A stretch of DNA of 64,000 nt from Istiophorus platypterus (Eukaryota; Chordata; Actinopteri; Istiophoriformes; Istiophoridae): positions 13,218,089-13,282,088 of the forward strand of contig CM029112.1 in assembly GCA_016859345.1 (NCBI GenBank), written 5' to 3'. Below the pieces are notes generated by a model. It saw only the letters and a program-made list of their open reading frames with translations, had not been told where the DNA came from and ran no database searches. A program made the translations under genes and the position numbers. Positions 24,650-37,984 of the stretch are shown here, piece after piece (within the stretch, counting starts at the first letter, position 1; each line of letters starts with the position of its first letter).

Positions 24650-27600
24650 ACCCCAGCCAGCATGCATGCTATTATCCTTAGCAAGCTATACGGAGACCAC
24701 ACTGCTCTCTCTCTCTCTCATTTCTCTCATTATTATTAGCATTGCTTTTTCAGCTGTCTCCCTCTCTCTTGCTCTCTTTAACTGTATACCACATTAGCTG
24801 CTTTAGTATTTGGAAAATCTCTGTCTGATTTGCGGTGTCTGGAATGCCCAGTGTAAGCTGACGTGCTGAAAAGCTGCCGGGCATCGGCTGTTTTTTAGAT
24901 GTTCGACCTGTCTACAGGGCGTTCACTGTTGAGAAGCTACTACCCTATTTCAAAACTGGGTCAAGAATGTGTGTGCACTATGTTTTGGAGTTTGTGAGGC
25001 CTTAGAGTGAGAGTTGAAGGGTGAAAAAACATCAGTGTGTGTGTTGGATTTGTGGTAAAAAAAAAAAAAAAAGTTAATAATAAATATATATGTATATATA
25101 AGTAAGTTTGATCGTGACGTATTATGTGTATACCATACATCTATGTGTGCTTTGTATATCTTGTGTGTGATCAAGTGGTTCAACAGGTGAAAAGAGGCAG
25201 ATAAAGGGAGTGCAGTGCCACAGAGAATAAAAGGAATGTGTGTGGTCCTATTGCAGACTCTTACATCAGACGGGCATTAGTGTACAGTGCACATCCCTCC
25301 TGTTCTCCCGCTTTCTTTTTTACACATCCCGACTCTAAATATACTCCTCTGGAAAAACCCCTTGAGAAGATACCGCCCTCTCCCACTCCACATGCTAAAA
25401 ATATCCAGCTAAGACCACCTTTACAACCCCCCTCGCTGCTTGCTTTTCTTCTGTCCTCACTCCTAATTTACTTGACTTCTGCCACCCTCGCTTGTTCACT
25501 TCTTGCACTCAACACCAGCTCATTATCGTACAGAACACTTGTGCATGATGTGACTCCTGTCTTTTGTTTTCTCCTGCTGCTGTAACTCCCCGTTCTGCTC
25601 CCCACCTCCTCCCCCACTTGCTTCCCTTTCTCATAATGGTGTCTCCTTCCAGTCCCCTAAAGTTGCCTGGCATTTTGGCTGACACAAACAGCCATCAACC
25701 CTCCATCCATCCATCCATCCATCCATCCATCCATCAATCCATCCATTAAGGCAGCCAATCAGACATGCAGCTAACCAGGCTGTTGACCACCCAGCTGGCC
25801 AGATGAAGAATGGTCCAGCTGGAGGTCAAACACGGAGAACATGAGAGATCTCAGGACACGAAATCACAGAAGAAACGGAGGTGGATTTTCCTGAGGTGAG
25901 CTCATTGCACGGAGGCGAGTGAAAGAGCAAAATCAGGGAGAGAGAAGGAAAGATTAGAAACAGATATGCCTCAGATCACAGTGTCTTCTTTCTATCTATC
26001 AACCCACAGTGTAAGTGGGAGAGTAAAGATATAAACAGGTTGGAAACAATGTCTAATTCCCGAAGGGTTAGAGAAGTGCAGAGGGACACTATGAAGTATG
26101 ATAAAACGATGAATATGCTATTTCCTGCAGATATAAACATTTAAATAACTAACTAAAATATGTTTATTGTACATATGTTAGTGTTAAATAAAATGAGAAT
26201 GCTGTGCAAACCCTGCTTAAAATCAGTTTGAATTTTCTTTATAGATAATTGATCCTTTCTGATGGTTCTGATGATTCCATCTTAAAACACTATCTTGTCT
26301 TTAATGGATATTCAGTTTAATGAGTAGATTTTTAGGAATATTTTTAGGAATGTGTAATAAAAACACATCAAATATTTTTTTATTTTTTTAATTTAATATT
26401 TAATATTTAATATTATTTTTTTCAAATCATTAAATCAACCTGTCCCTATGTTTTTGCAGCACCAGGCTGCTTATAGCCATGAGGTAGGGCAGACTGTATG
26501 TAGCATGAGTGGCCAAACCCACAACAATAAAGGTCCTCAGGAGAGTCACCGTTGCTCTTAAGCTCATTTCTTTGAAGGAGATTATCAACATTTATATGAA
26601 GCCTCCCACTTCTCCCATCTGAAATACAACGGAAGCACAGTACAAGACTTTTGTAAGAAAATCATACTGAAATTATAGGAGTTGAGGGGGACAAAAACAG
26701 GACTTTTAAGAGTGAGAGGGACATCTCTGGAAATTATGCCCATGATGATTACAATAATCACTAACTTATGAATTGAATGCCGGTAGTGGTGTTAATTTCA
26801 CAGTGATTATAAAAAGAAAAAGGAAGAAGAAACATAAGTGAACCATCAGGGATAACAATTAAGAATGACATAAAGTTGTGCAACATGGCCTGTGAATATT
26901 GTGCTCTCCATCTGAGGAACTGATTAAAACTAGTGTAATGTATGTGTAAGACTAATTTTCTGTGTTTATTTGCGGTGATCAGTGAGAGAGGAAGCCTATC
27001 TGTGGCCACATGGTGTTTCTGTTCCTCCATTCAACCGCTGACATCATCTGGAGTGACACACGGCCGGGTGACTTCCTCTGCCTCATTAATCACTTGCGTG
27101 TTAACAGGCGCACACATTCTCCCCGATTCCTGTACCCTTTACAGCTCGGCACCACATTCTGCTCTCCCTCGTTAGCATCCTGGCTCCAACATCAACCCCC
27201 TAACGCTCTCACCCAGCCGGCCTGCCCAGTTAGCCTTGACCTCTGACCCATCCAGTTCTCCCTCATAAAACCTCTAACCTCCATGCCGTGCTCTCTCCAC
27301 CTGCTGCTCACCTGCTGTATGGGGGGAGCATGCCGTAGACAAAGGCATGAAACCAGATGAGGGTGGATCTGACTTCAAGCATACCTTGAAAAAACAGACT
27401 TTTATCAGGAATGGCATCTTGTTTTGTTTTTATCTGGAGCCTTGTTCAAAGTCGAAGTGTATACTTTGGCTTTCCCGCACTTGTGTTGCGAAACTCGAAG
27501 AGGAAGAAAAAAAAAAGAACAGCGAAACAACGCACAACCACTGGACAGATGATATTTCTCGTGTTATCTCTTTTGAGATAAACCTGAGAAGAAGGATCCG

Positions 27601-29663
27601 CAAAATCAGACTCTCATCTGCTGTTGAGCTGAACTGTGGCCAGCGGAGGGAGCGTTAAAGTGGGGGAAGGTTGCACACTAAGAGAGTGAGGATTACAAGG
27701 AGTTTATACAGTTAAACGCTAGATATGTGGGGACATAACTAAGGTTGAGAGCAGGCAGCATATTGACATATAATACTGTAAAAAAAATTCAGATGCATCT
27801 TCCCAGGCAGAAAATGGCTACTGCATGGTGCCCTTTTCTCTACCACTCTGTCAGGGTCGATGGCAGCCAGAACACATATTTAGTGTTCAATGAGTCATAG
27901 TCTGTCACTATATGTGAATCACAACCTACACAAACATCTAAACCTAGGGACTTCTCAGTTTAAATAAGATAAGTCATCTCCATCACCTAGAGGGCTCATT
28001 AGCTGTAACAACAGGCAACAGGTCGTGGGAAATATGACCCGTCAGTCAGAGGAAATGCAGATGACGAAAACAAGAGAAATCAAACTCAAACCCATTTTCA
28101 AAGTGCACGAAAAAAATGACGTGACCAGCTCAGCTCTCAGCTCAGCTTTTTTTAAACTGGCTATTTTTCCAGCGTGTCACCCAGAAGAAGGTTTGCAAAA
28201 TCAAATAAGCGCAAACTTTCTTGTGCGCAACCAGGTGGCCTTCCTTACATGCTTAGGCGTCAGACAATAAATGGGTGGTTTAGTAAGTTAAGCCAAGGTG
28301 TGCACAAACTGGGTGTGTCTTTGTGTGTGTTTCCGCTACCCCCACCCATGTGAAGGGCCCTCTTGGGAGTGGGTATGTGCCCAAGCTCGTGCCCTCCGGC
28401 TCCTCGGCTTCCCTCCACTTTGGTGCGTGCACCCTCTTATCCCGGCCCTCTGCCTTTGCTCCTCTTCCTCACTTTGTCCTTTTTTGTTTGTTTCCGTCTT
28501 GATTTTTCTTGGTTTGTACAAATTCTCCAACTCATTCCCCTCTTTTTCTTTTTCTTTTTTCTGCCCTCTTGCTCTCCCTCTCTCTGCTTGTTGGTGTAGC
28601 TGTCCTTATTTGGCTTCGCTCTGAGTGAGTGGGAGTGTGAGCATGAATGTAACTGTATGTGTGTGTGTGTGTGCGTGCGCGCGTGTGTGTGTGCGTGTGT
28701 GTGTTTCCTCCTGACTGTGAGTCATTGCTTGTCTGACTCACGAGCGCTAACAAAAACACATGGTTGCCATGGGGACGAACAGCCCCCCCCCCCTTTCCCC
28801 ATTTTGCCCCCCCCCCCTCTTCCCCTCTCTTCCCCTCCCTGTCAGTCTCTGGTTTCTCTCTCTCCTTGTGGGCACCGCTGCATCCCGGACAGCCCTGGCA
28901 CCGTCCGATGGGCGGCACCTCAAACTTGGGTGGGATGGTGGTGGGGATGCGGGATACCGAGTATGATTAGACGAAAGAGGAAGGAACAAAAAAAATCAGG
29001 GTTTAAAAAAAAAAAAAAAAACAACAAAAACCCAAAACAAAAGAAAAAACATAGGTAAAAACTGCTGGAAAATTGTTTATACTGGAAACTTAAATTAAAG
29101 TCCAGGAGGCTGCAGGAGAACAGAAACCTAGGGTGCACGACAGGCAATCATCTATCATCAATAGTAAGTAGAAATGCCTGCATCGGCTAAGCCAGGATAA
29201 ACAGAAAGTGCCCACCTGTGGCTCTATTCTCCACTTCTGTTCTCTTGCTTTTACTGCTCTGAAATTGCAGACTGCTTTGAACTGGGCCCGTCCTTTGATG
29301 TACTGGCGTCACTACTCGGCCTTGCTATAACCTCCAGGGAGCTTGATAAATTGCCCACGTGTGGCATTACATTTCGACAAAGATCAGGTAGGGCACTGGA
29401 TGTACCCACAGGCTCATGCTATCAAGATTTGGCCTACTTCCTGGATGCTAAATGCTGATGGCGTGCCACCTAGTGGACGCACAGTATTTAGGTGTGATTT
29501 TTTTTTTTTTGTTTCTGTTGTTGTTTTTGATTGGTCTTTCTAGTTAACTGATGGATATATTGTCGTTGTCAATTTGTTTGATAAATGTTTAATGGACCAC
29601 ATGCAATGTATGGTGGCCCGACAAACTGACCCCACTGATGTGTTTCAGATATCTCTGAGTTGT
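24646..29663. other. intergenic, no gene recognised
   Basis: Holds a (CATC)n tract at 25701-25746, an AT-only patch with repeated TTTAATA at about 26370-26420, an alternating TG/CG tract at 28655-28707, C runs at 28784-28817, and an A run near 29007-29022. No coding exon was recognised. Confidence 0.45.
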
Positions 29664-30072
29664 TAGTGGTGGAAGAAGGACTCAGATTGTTCACTGAAAT
29701 TAAAATAACAATGACGCTGTAGAAATACAAATAAAAGTCCTGTGCTGAAGATTCTGAAAAAGCACTAAAGTGTTAGCATCAAAATATATTTAAAGTACAA
29801 AGGTTAAAGTACTCACTGTGCTGAATGACCTATTTCTAAATATTGTATATCTTATTAGATTATACTTATTTATACATTAATGTGTACATCATTTGCTGCA
29901 GCTGGAAAAAGTGGAGCTAAGTTTAATTTGCTTATATACTGCTGGGGGGTTTGCAGATCAATTAAGTCTTAAAGTCTCTGGAGTAGAAGTATAAAGTAGC
30001 ATGAAATGGAATCACTCAAGTACAAGTACCTTGAAATTGCACTTGAATACAACGGCTGAATAAACCACTCTG
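29664..30072. repeat. near full-length teleost element of the TACTTAAGTAAA class
   Basis: It starts TAGTGGTGGAAGAAGGACTCAG and ends in a degenerate CCACTCTG. In between are AAAGTACTCACTGTGCTGAATG, AGCTGGAAAAAGTGGAGCTA and TGGAGTAGAAGTATAAAGTA. I know these in this order from a widespread teleost repeat. It has no coding capacity. Confidence 0.75.
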
Positions 30073-31677
30073 CGCTGTTGTCTCTCTCACCAAATGGTTT
30101 CAGTGTTTGAGGCCAAAAGAAGTAAAATTATTGAAGTAATTCCAATAATTCTCAAATATCGCTAAGACGTACAAAAGATGAAAACATTTGTGTAGCAAAG
30201 CGAAGTTTATTTTGCTGATCAATTCATTATGCTGCTGATATTTTGTCACGCTGTTGGAGGGGTCCTACCCCTCGGTTGAGAATTGCTAGACTAAACTAAG
30301 TGTATATACAGTAGTTAAAACGAGCTCAACGAAAATAAACAGTAAATCTCTTTACAAATTAAAGCATCATTATTAAAATTGAAATAATTTAATAAACAAT
30401 ATATCAGTAAACAGGTCATTTTTCTGTGAAACTAATACTTCCACTTATGAAACTTTGCGTCCATTATTCCTATAAGAATTCTGATCTTTTAAAAATTGAG
30501 GACTTTATTGATACTTGTAATAAAGTATTTTTGTATTGTTGTATTAGTACTTACACTTCATCGATATATGTGAGTGACTTCTTCCAGCACTGTCTATCTA
30601 AGATTGTCTGAAGATGCAGACACAGACAAAATACAGCCACAAACCGAACACCACGGGCAGAGGCAGACAATGGAAATACAGTACACATACTGTTAAAGCA
30701 GACACACATACACACACACACACACACACGCACATTCCTAACCCCCCGTTTTCACACAGATTCACACACAAACACACCCACTTTGACCTCTATTTAACCT
30801 CCGTGCGGCCTGAAAGCTCACAGCAGCTGGCAGGTGGAAAAGTCTGAGAACAGGCTGAAACTGTACGCCGGTGTAATCCTCGGCGAGAGAGGGGCAGCAA
30901 GAGTGAGGGCTGACGGGGAGAGAGGGGGAAACGGGAGCAAATGAGAGACACTATCAGTGAGGAGGAGGAATGTGAGAGAGACGAGTGCGATGGGAAACAA
31001 AGCCATGAGTACTCAGGGCTCAGAGGACAGACCAGAGACGGCGTGAGAGACGATAACGACAATTTGACATTTTCAAAAAAATGCAATGTCACACTTTATT
31101 GAAAAAAAGAATGCAACCTGCCATATATACTGTATGCTTTTTACTGTATACACATGTGCAGCCATGGTAACAGAGTGTTTTGCAATAACCACTGCTGCAG
31201 ACACAGACTGATTTTCAGAGATGAGTCAAGACCCTACTTTTAGCGTGAGCTCCGTAAAGTGAGAATATGGGTGTTAATGGGTACCAAAAAAGAAAAGTTG
31301 TCAGCATAGATGATGGACATTTCTCCGACATGCAGTGCCACTTGTTGGAATCCATTATACGGGCGGTGCTTGGGTTGCGGCGTGGATTTCCTCTCTGCAC
31401 AAATGCTCACACACATTGTGCTCCAAATGTGTGCGAGCATGTGTATGACAGCTGTCCCTGTATGTGTAATAATCCTCAGTAAGCTCCATGGCTCCCACAG
31501 TCTCTTTCGCTAGATCCTCCTGAGCATCTCTGACCTCACTCTTTGCGTCTCCTACACTCCCCACAACCCGTAATTCTCTAACGCACACCGCTCGTGTCGT
31601 ACCTGCTCATATCCCTTCATTCCCAGAATTTGCTGGTTCCGCCAGAGCCCCGCCTTTCTTGCCCATCCCATATTTCA
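30073..31677. other. intergenic, no gene recognised
   Basis: Contains a short (CA)n tract at about 30707-30729 and purine-rich sequence at 30880-31050. No exon was recognised. Confidence 0.5.
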
Positions 31678-32204
31678 TTAAAGGAATGGGCTGGCATTTG
31701 GAAAATTAGGCTTATTTGCTTTCTGAAGGAGCCTTCCATGTAACAAAATCAGCCTATCAGCACCCCCACAGCTCACTAATTAACATTTTATATCCCATTT
31801 GTTTAATCTGTACAAAAGCTGCTGAGTAAAAATGACAATATACTCTTTCATTTTTTAGGTCTTGGCTAATCCCGCAGAAACAGTTCCAGGACTTCTGGAA
31901 GTTAATGCACGTAGCTAAGAAATGGAATGAAACGTAGCCTCCCCACGTAAACGGCAAATTGTTGTTTTTTTACACTTTAGTTTTTGCACAAAGTAAACAG
32001 AGGATATAGGTATAAAGTGTTAATTGACAATTAGAAGTCCTAGTGGGTGGATTTGGTTAACTTGGGACCTTTCCTAGCTACGCTAACCTTCTGCAGGGTG
32101 TTGCTTCATATTTACTGTACAGACAAGAGTGATTTCAAGGTTCATGTCTATGTCTCAGAAAGCAAATATGTGCATTTCCCCACACCTTTTACTATTCCTT
32201 TGAA
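31678..32204. mobile_element. full copy of a long-terminal-inverted-repeat MITE-like element
   Basis: The 527-base element starts TTAAAGGAAT. It ends TATTCCTTTGAA, the near reverse complement. The inverted match continues inward: the left arm has CTTATTTGCTTTCT and the right arm has AGAAAGCAAATATG. The middle holds AGCTCACTAATTAACA and its inverted partner near TGTTAATTGACAATTAGAA, so the arms are very long. It encodes nothing, and the family is common in percomorph fishes. It lies downstream of nherf2. Confidence 0.75.
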
Positions 32205-32914
32205 TTGAAACATGCCTCCGGGACAGTTTGACACATAAGCTCTCTTTTTATCCTTTTATCTCAAAATTTGGTTTTGAAACCACTGATGAAGCAAGACAAC
32301 ACACTTATTTGACTAATATGTTCCGAGAAAATTCTTTTTAAAATTCTCTCAGTTTAGTTTTTACTTATTCGTTAATTGAAGAGTTAGCTGTAGTATGTAC
32401 AATCTCTAATACTGACATTTTAGTGGTTGGCTGCTTTGCGAGCCTTCAAATATTCCTTCCACAGCTGGTTATAAAATCAAACCACCTTTCTGCCTTCACA
32501 TTTATCAGCTTGCTTTCAAATTACTGTTAAAAGTGTGAATGTAACATAATAACTAACTACACAATAGTAGAAGTGTCCTTCACATTACATCTGAATGTTT
32601 ACCTCTTCCTTCAGATCCACCTTTGGTAATACAACTGGGAATAAATCTTCATACTAGCTTTCTTTCCTCCACCTCAACTGAATTAATTTTTGTTTCAGGA
32701 ACATTGTGAGATGACGAATGAAATCTCAATAAGCATCCGATCTGTTTAGTGAAAGTGCCAAAGAAGTCTCTATTTGTGGTGTAAGTTTGCCCTCTACTGT
32801 GCACATCAAGCTCTTGCCAATAAAAAAAAAACCCGTTTTTCATACCACTCGCTCTGAGAAACTTAAATATTCCTCTGTCCTAAGTTCCAGTTTCTATTAG
32901 TTATGTTTTCAATG

Positions 32915-33859
32915 CATTAAATGTCAGTGGTGCTTACCTTTATTATGCACATCTGCATTGGAGCACAGTTTGGGAAAAGAGGTTAGTAGTGGTACACTTA
33001 TTAAAACTGAGTAGTAAATAACAAGTAAAATTAATTTCTCTCTAAATTAACGGGACTGATCTTAAGAGGTTCAGCTGGTTTAAATGTGGGCTTGAGCTGA
33101 CGATCACTTAATTATCTCAATGAAAAGTACAAGTACATATAGAATACATTACATATAACCAGCGCACACAGCCATCCTTTTCTTTGTCAGCGGTTATCAT
33201 CAAACATCCGAGCGGGTGAGAGGTGGACGGTCTAAACTCGTTCACAGTGATTTTCTGCCAAGTTTGGGCTTCCTCTGACTGATGGGCCGAAACTCCCACA
33301 ATGTCCACAATCTTTAATGTCACAGTGTCCGTCAAACAATTTAAAATGTAGTCCATGAAGATGGGATAGTGTCTATTTATAGTTGTCTATATGTTCTAAA
33401 TATAAAAATAACTGCGCCCCCCCTTTTGTTTGGAATAAGTCTCTGGGAGTAGGGAGGATGGTATAGAAATAGTGATGAGGATTCAGGCAAATTTGTTAAA
33501 AACCTGTTTGCAATCTTCCCATCTGATACAAGTACATATCTGTGAAGCTTTTTCCGATGACCCTCTCTCTTAACAATGCGATTTTAGCAAAGTATAAACA
33601 GTTTTTGCACGGTTTTTAGTGGGGGGAAAAGAAGCTGTTAAAGAATCTCTGAAGTGGCTGAATAAGTAAAATCCATTGGACAACTTTATCCTTTGTCACC
33701 ATTAATTCTATTGTATTGAGTCTTCTTAGTTCTTTCTCTAAGAAAAAACATGAACTTTGTAGTAAGAGGGATGTTCTCTCACAACACAAACTCGTCCATG
33801 CAGAAGGCTGCACACAGATCTGTCCTTTGGTCTTTGAAGTGTCCTTGGAGGGGAATGTC
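32915..33859 (-). other. nherf2: nherf2 3' UTR (predicted)
   Basis: Non-coding sequence downstream of the nherf2 stop, extending to the first canonical AATAAA found on the minus strand. No open frame with homology lies in it. The length is inferred. Confidence 0.45.
32939..32944 (-). terminator. nherf2: candidate polyadenylation signal of nherf2
   Basis: AATAAA on the minus strand, about 916 bases past the stop codon. Use of this signal is inferred. Confidence 0.45.
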
Positions 33860-34024
33860 TCAGAAATTACTGAAGAGCTCATATTTCTTCATCCAATCCA
33901 TTTGCGGTGCCTTCTTCTTTTCTTTGGCATGGACCTTCATCTTTTCCTCTGCTGCCGTGGCACTTAGACTCAGTCCCATCTCTGCGAACGGGTCCGACAG
34001 CCGGCCGCCCTCGTCATCTGCCAG
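33860..34024 (-). CDS. nherf2: nherf2 exon 6 (ezrin-binding tail and stop)
   Basis: 54 codons and a TGA follow a GGTCTAG acceptor. The exon contains LSLSATAAEEKMKVHAKEKK and then APQMDWMKKYELFSNF, the conserved ERM-binding helix and C-terminal PDZ-ligand-like end. Confidence 0.95.
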   Translation of the reverse strand: MADDEGGRLSDPFAEMGLSLSATAAEEKMKVHAKEKKKAPQMDWMKKYELFSNF

Positions 34025-36625
34025 CTAGACCGGAGATCCGGAGATTATTGAGGTTGAAAACACAGATATAAGGGTTGAGAGTACTGACTTTTCATGTAGA
34101 GGACCAAAAAAAGCATCACCAACCTGTGTGCTGTTGCCTTGGCTGCTGAGGTCGGAGTGTGTGGACCTGATGGACTGTCTGGTGGAGCTGCCATTGATCT
34201 TTGGGCTTGGGGAGCCGTTGGATATGGACGGACCATCGTAGTCTGTTAAAACAATCAATCACACAATGCATACAAGCTTTACACTCTAGTCTTTTTATTC
34301 TTCAGATATAGGTCATATTCATAGGAATATGGTCTCAGTCAAGGTTTGTTGTAATTAATTTTAAGGTCTGAGAATGTGCAATTAAGTTTCCAAAAAGAAA
34401 GGAATGATAAATTACTGGGACTTAATGGAGCTATTATTACAAGGAAATTCATTCGGAAATCACAAGCTGCTTATAAACGCACCAGGTGTTCACTAAACTG
34501 TAACTTAAATAAGTGAAACAACAGAACACTTTCTCCAATAATTAGTACCAAATTAAACAGGTTTTTTTTCCTGTTAACTTTCTAGAAAAAAAAGGGTTGC
34601 CCTGATTTGTTAAGGACTCATTTTTTCTAATAAAATACCTGCTACTACTTCCTAGCCTGGCATGACCACAATCTACTCGATAATACTACATCCTGGAAAC
34701 CCGCCTTTTTGGGCAGCACAGTCCTACCTTTGAGATGACTGACTGTGGGGATAACGCCCCTCCTCTTGAAGTATTCATCTGTGTCTGGATCCACCACCAG
34801 CAGCCAGGTCTCATCTCCCCCTTTCTTTATGAAGGCCACCACGTCTGCATGCCGCATGCCCTCAATGTTCAAGCCATTTACCTGGAGAACACGGATACAG
34901 AAAACAGAGGAGAGTTGTTTTTTTTAATTTTGTTATTTTAAACAATATTATAAATTTAGCTCTGAGAATGTAATGCAGAACACATATGAAAGGACCTGGA
35001 TGAGACCATAAATTAAACACAGACAAATACGGAGGAAAAGTTAATTACATAAGAGATTTGGGCCCCAGTAGCCCTTTGTACTGAATAGAACAAAAAGGTG
35101 AAAAAAAAGGGAAAGATTATCACCCATTAGTAGTAATCACATTTTCTCCAAGTATTTTTCACCCGTGTCATTCTGTAGATAAAAGGTGTTTATCATCTTT
35201 TCCATAGACCACAGGTAGTTGACTGTGTCTATGAAGATGTTCATTATACCGGGATTCATCTGAATGTTTTGTCCAAAAAAGGTTAAACATATGGACATAT
35301 CAAAACATAGGGGCATGGTCAACCAGGGCTCATCCACATCCCCGCCTGCAGGGGCACTGGGTCCAGCTGAATTTGGATTTCTAATTTGCAGTTACAAACA
35401 ACCAAATCAATATTTTTCAAACAAAAATCTCCTCAGGTCACCGAATTTTACCTGGGACCTAGAAGAACCTTTGTCCTTTCAATGTTTTTTCATTGTTGAC
35501 ATGCAGCATACAACGCTAAGAGCCTGTGCTACTTCATTCACACAGTAGGGGGGGCCATGCATCAACATACTGATGGTAAACTGTTCAACATGTCTTTCAG
35601 AGGGACTGAACCACTCTACAAAATTTTGCTCAAACTTTTGTTATGAATCATGAATTCCTGCAACAGATTTTAGGACAGCTGCACATGCAGTTGTAGTCGT
35701 AGCCTGCAATTACAATGTAACCACACTGAGAGACTCTTAACTACTTTGTAACCTGTTATAGGACCAGGAGCAGGTAAACAATGTGACATGATGAATACGT
35801 GTGCATGTGACTGACAATTTATTCATTATATTATATTTAATATCTATACAATATTACCTTTGCCTGTTATTTGTGGACTTATCTAGATTTTGCATGCATC
35901 TGGGGGCCTTTGTTGCAACAGCTTTTTCTAGAGCTTGGCTTCTTTGAGGCAGGCAGTTCACACCACACCAAGTTAGAGTTGATACACAATCAATTATTGA
36001 TAGCTCTCCTGGGCTCTGACTATAGTGTGAGTTTCAGGTGTCAGAGTCCCGAGAGAGAATTTTTTTTTTTTTTTAAATTCATCACTTCATGACAAGAAGG
36101 GATGGAGTTAAGCAGTGGAGGTGAATGAAAAGTCTACAGTCCTGAAAATTTGCCTTTGCAAAATGGGGTGAGATACATGAAGAAAACAGGCTGGGGGGCA
36201 AATAGCTGTGCCAAGACAGATGTTACGGGACTTTCAGGGAAGAAAGGAAAGGAAAACAAGAAAAAAAGAGAAAGAATAGAAGGAAGACAACGCTCTAAAT
36301 GAGATGGAAGAAATGGGAAGAAACTGTGGCATCAGCAGATGGAAAATGTGAACAGCTCCTCTCCTCTCCTTAGATAGAGAGATCATCAGTCAGCCAGGAA
36401 GACACATAGACAGTTTGATACAGCGATGACAAGCATCTTTGTATATGGCCAAACAACAGGTGTTGTGTCATGTTTCACAGCCCTTCATTAACAGTCTATC
36501 CCACACAAGACAATACACTCTGTTCTCTGCCCACTGGGCTAATTAATAAATGCTGCACGAACGGTACAGAAGCCTGTTTCTCCAGGGATTATTCATCGGG
36601 AATCCTCTTGACACGTGTGTGCGTG

Positions 36626-36665
<40 letters not shown>

Positions 36666-37946
36666 AGTGTGTGTGAGGAGGAGGCTACATAACCTTGGAC
36701 TGATCAAAACAAACAATATCAAACGCATGTGCACTTCTGTGAATATGATGCATGTGATGTGTGTGACTTTTAACTCTTTGGTCTCCAGTTTAGCTTCAGC
36801 AAAGACAGACAAGATCTCATAAGGTCAGTTGTCAGTTTATCAAGTAAAATGGACCTTGAGATGTGATTAATACGATGAGCTGAATTGTTTCCTTTTGAAA
36901 CTCCAGGGCACTGTACAAACTGTTCCAAACAAAACAAAGCATGACTGAGCAACTGCATGGCCTATTTATTGGCTAGAATTGATCCGGAAAACTGATTTAG
37001 GTAGACAAATTAGTAGAAATTTTATGTTCCCAGAAGAGTCGTGTTTTTTCTACGGGAAGAGTGAATTGCACACCGTGATGTCTGCAATGGTCAACCATGT
37101 CATGGTTGAGATGATTGTTTTTAATCTTCATACGTCACAAAAAATTAGACGAACTGAAACTGTGGCCGAATAGATGCACCAGAGGAAAAGCTAAGGGGTC
37201 ACCAAATGACTGCAATTCATGCTGAGAGGGACACAAGTGCATACACCAAACTTTATGTCAGTCCGTTCAACAGTTGTCGAGACATTTTACTCAAAACCAC
37301 AAACGTAAACCTCATGGTGGCACTAGAAGTCAAAAGATCACCAAAGTCAGTAGGATTCATCGTCTGGGAACAATGAATATCTGCACCAAATGTCATGGTG
37401 ATCCACCTGATGGTAAAGTTCCCTACAAGTTAGAAATGTCAATCTGCTCGCTTGATTCCGTAAGATTGGGTACAGTGTCTTATGCCTGGAATATATAGTT
37501 CTGTGCAAGACAGCGGCATGGGATTGAGCGAGTGTCTTGTTTAGTGATGTGAGAGGAAGTGACCTGGAGGCAGGTCACCATGGAGCTGATTTGTGAGCTA
37601 TCATGAAATTAACCCTAAGCTTGTTTCAGGGTGCATGAGGAAAAGCAAGTGTGGAGCAAGTTCAGCACCAGCTTAGCTCATACAGAGCAGAGGGGCTGAT
37701 GAGGCATCCACTGGTGTCAGTACCCGTGCCAGACATTGGCATAAAGCTGAGCTCTCATCATAGCCTTTACAACGCTGGCAGCTGATACACCTCCAGTGTA
37801 ATGGGGCGTGGTGAGTGGAAAAGATGGTGAGAGACAGCGAAAGAGAGGGAGAAGGATCTGTCATGGTTGTTCACCTCTAACAAGCTGCTGACAGATAACA
37901 CAAGTGCTTTCTCGACGCATGATCAGAGATGTTTGCGATTATCCGT

Positions 37947-37984
<38 letters not shown>

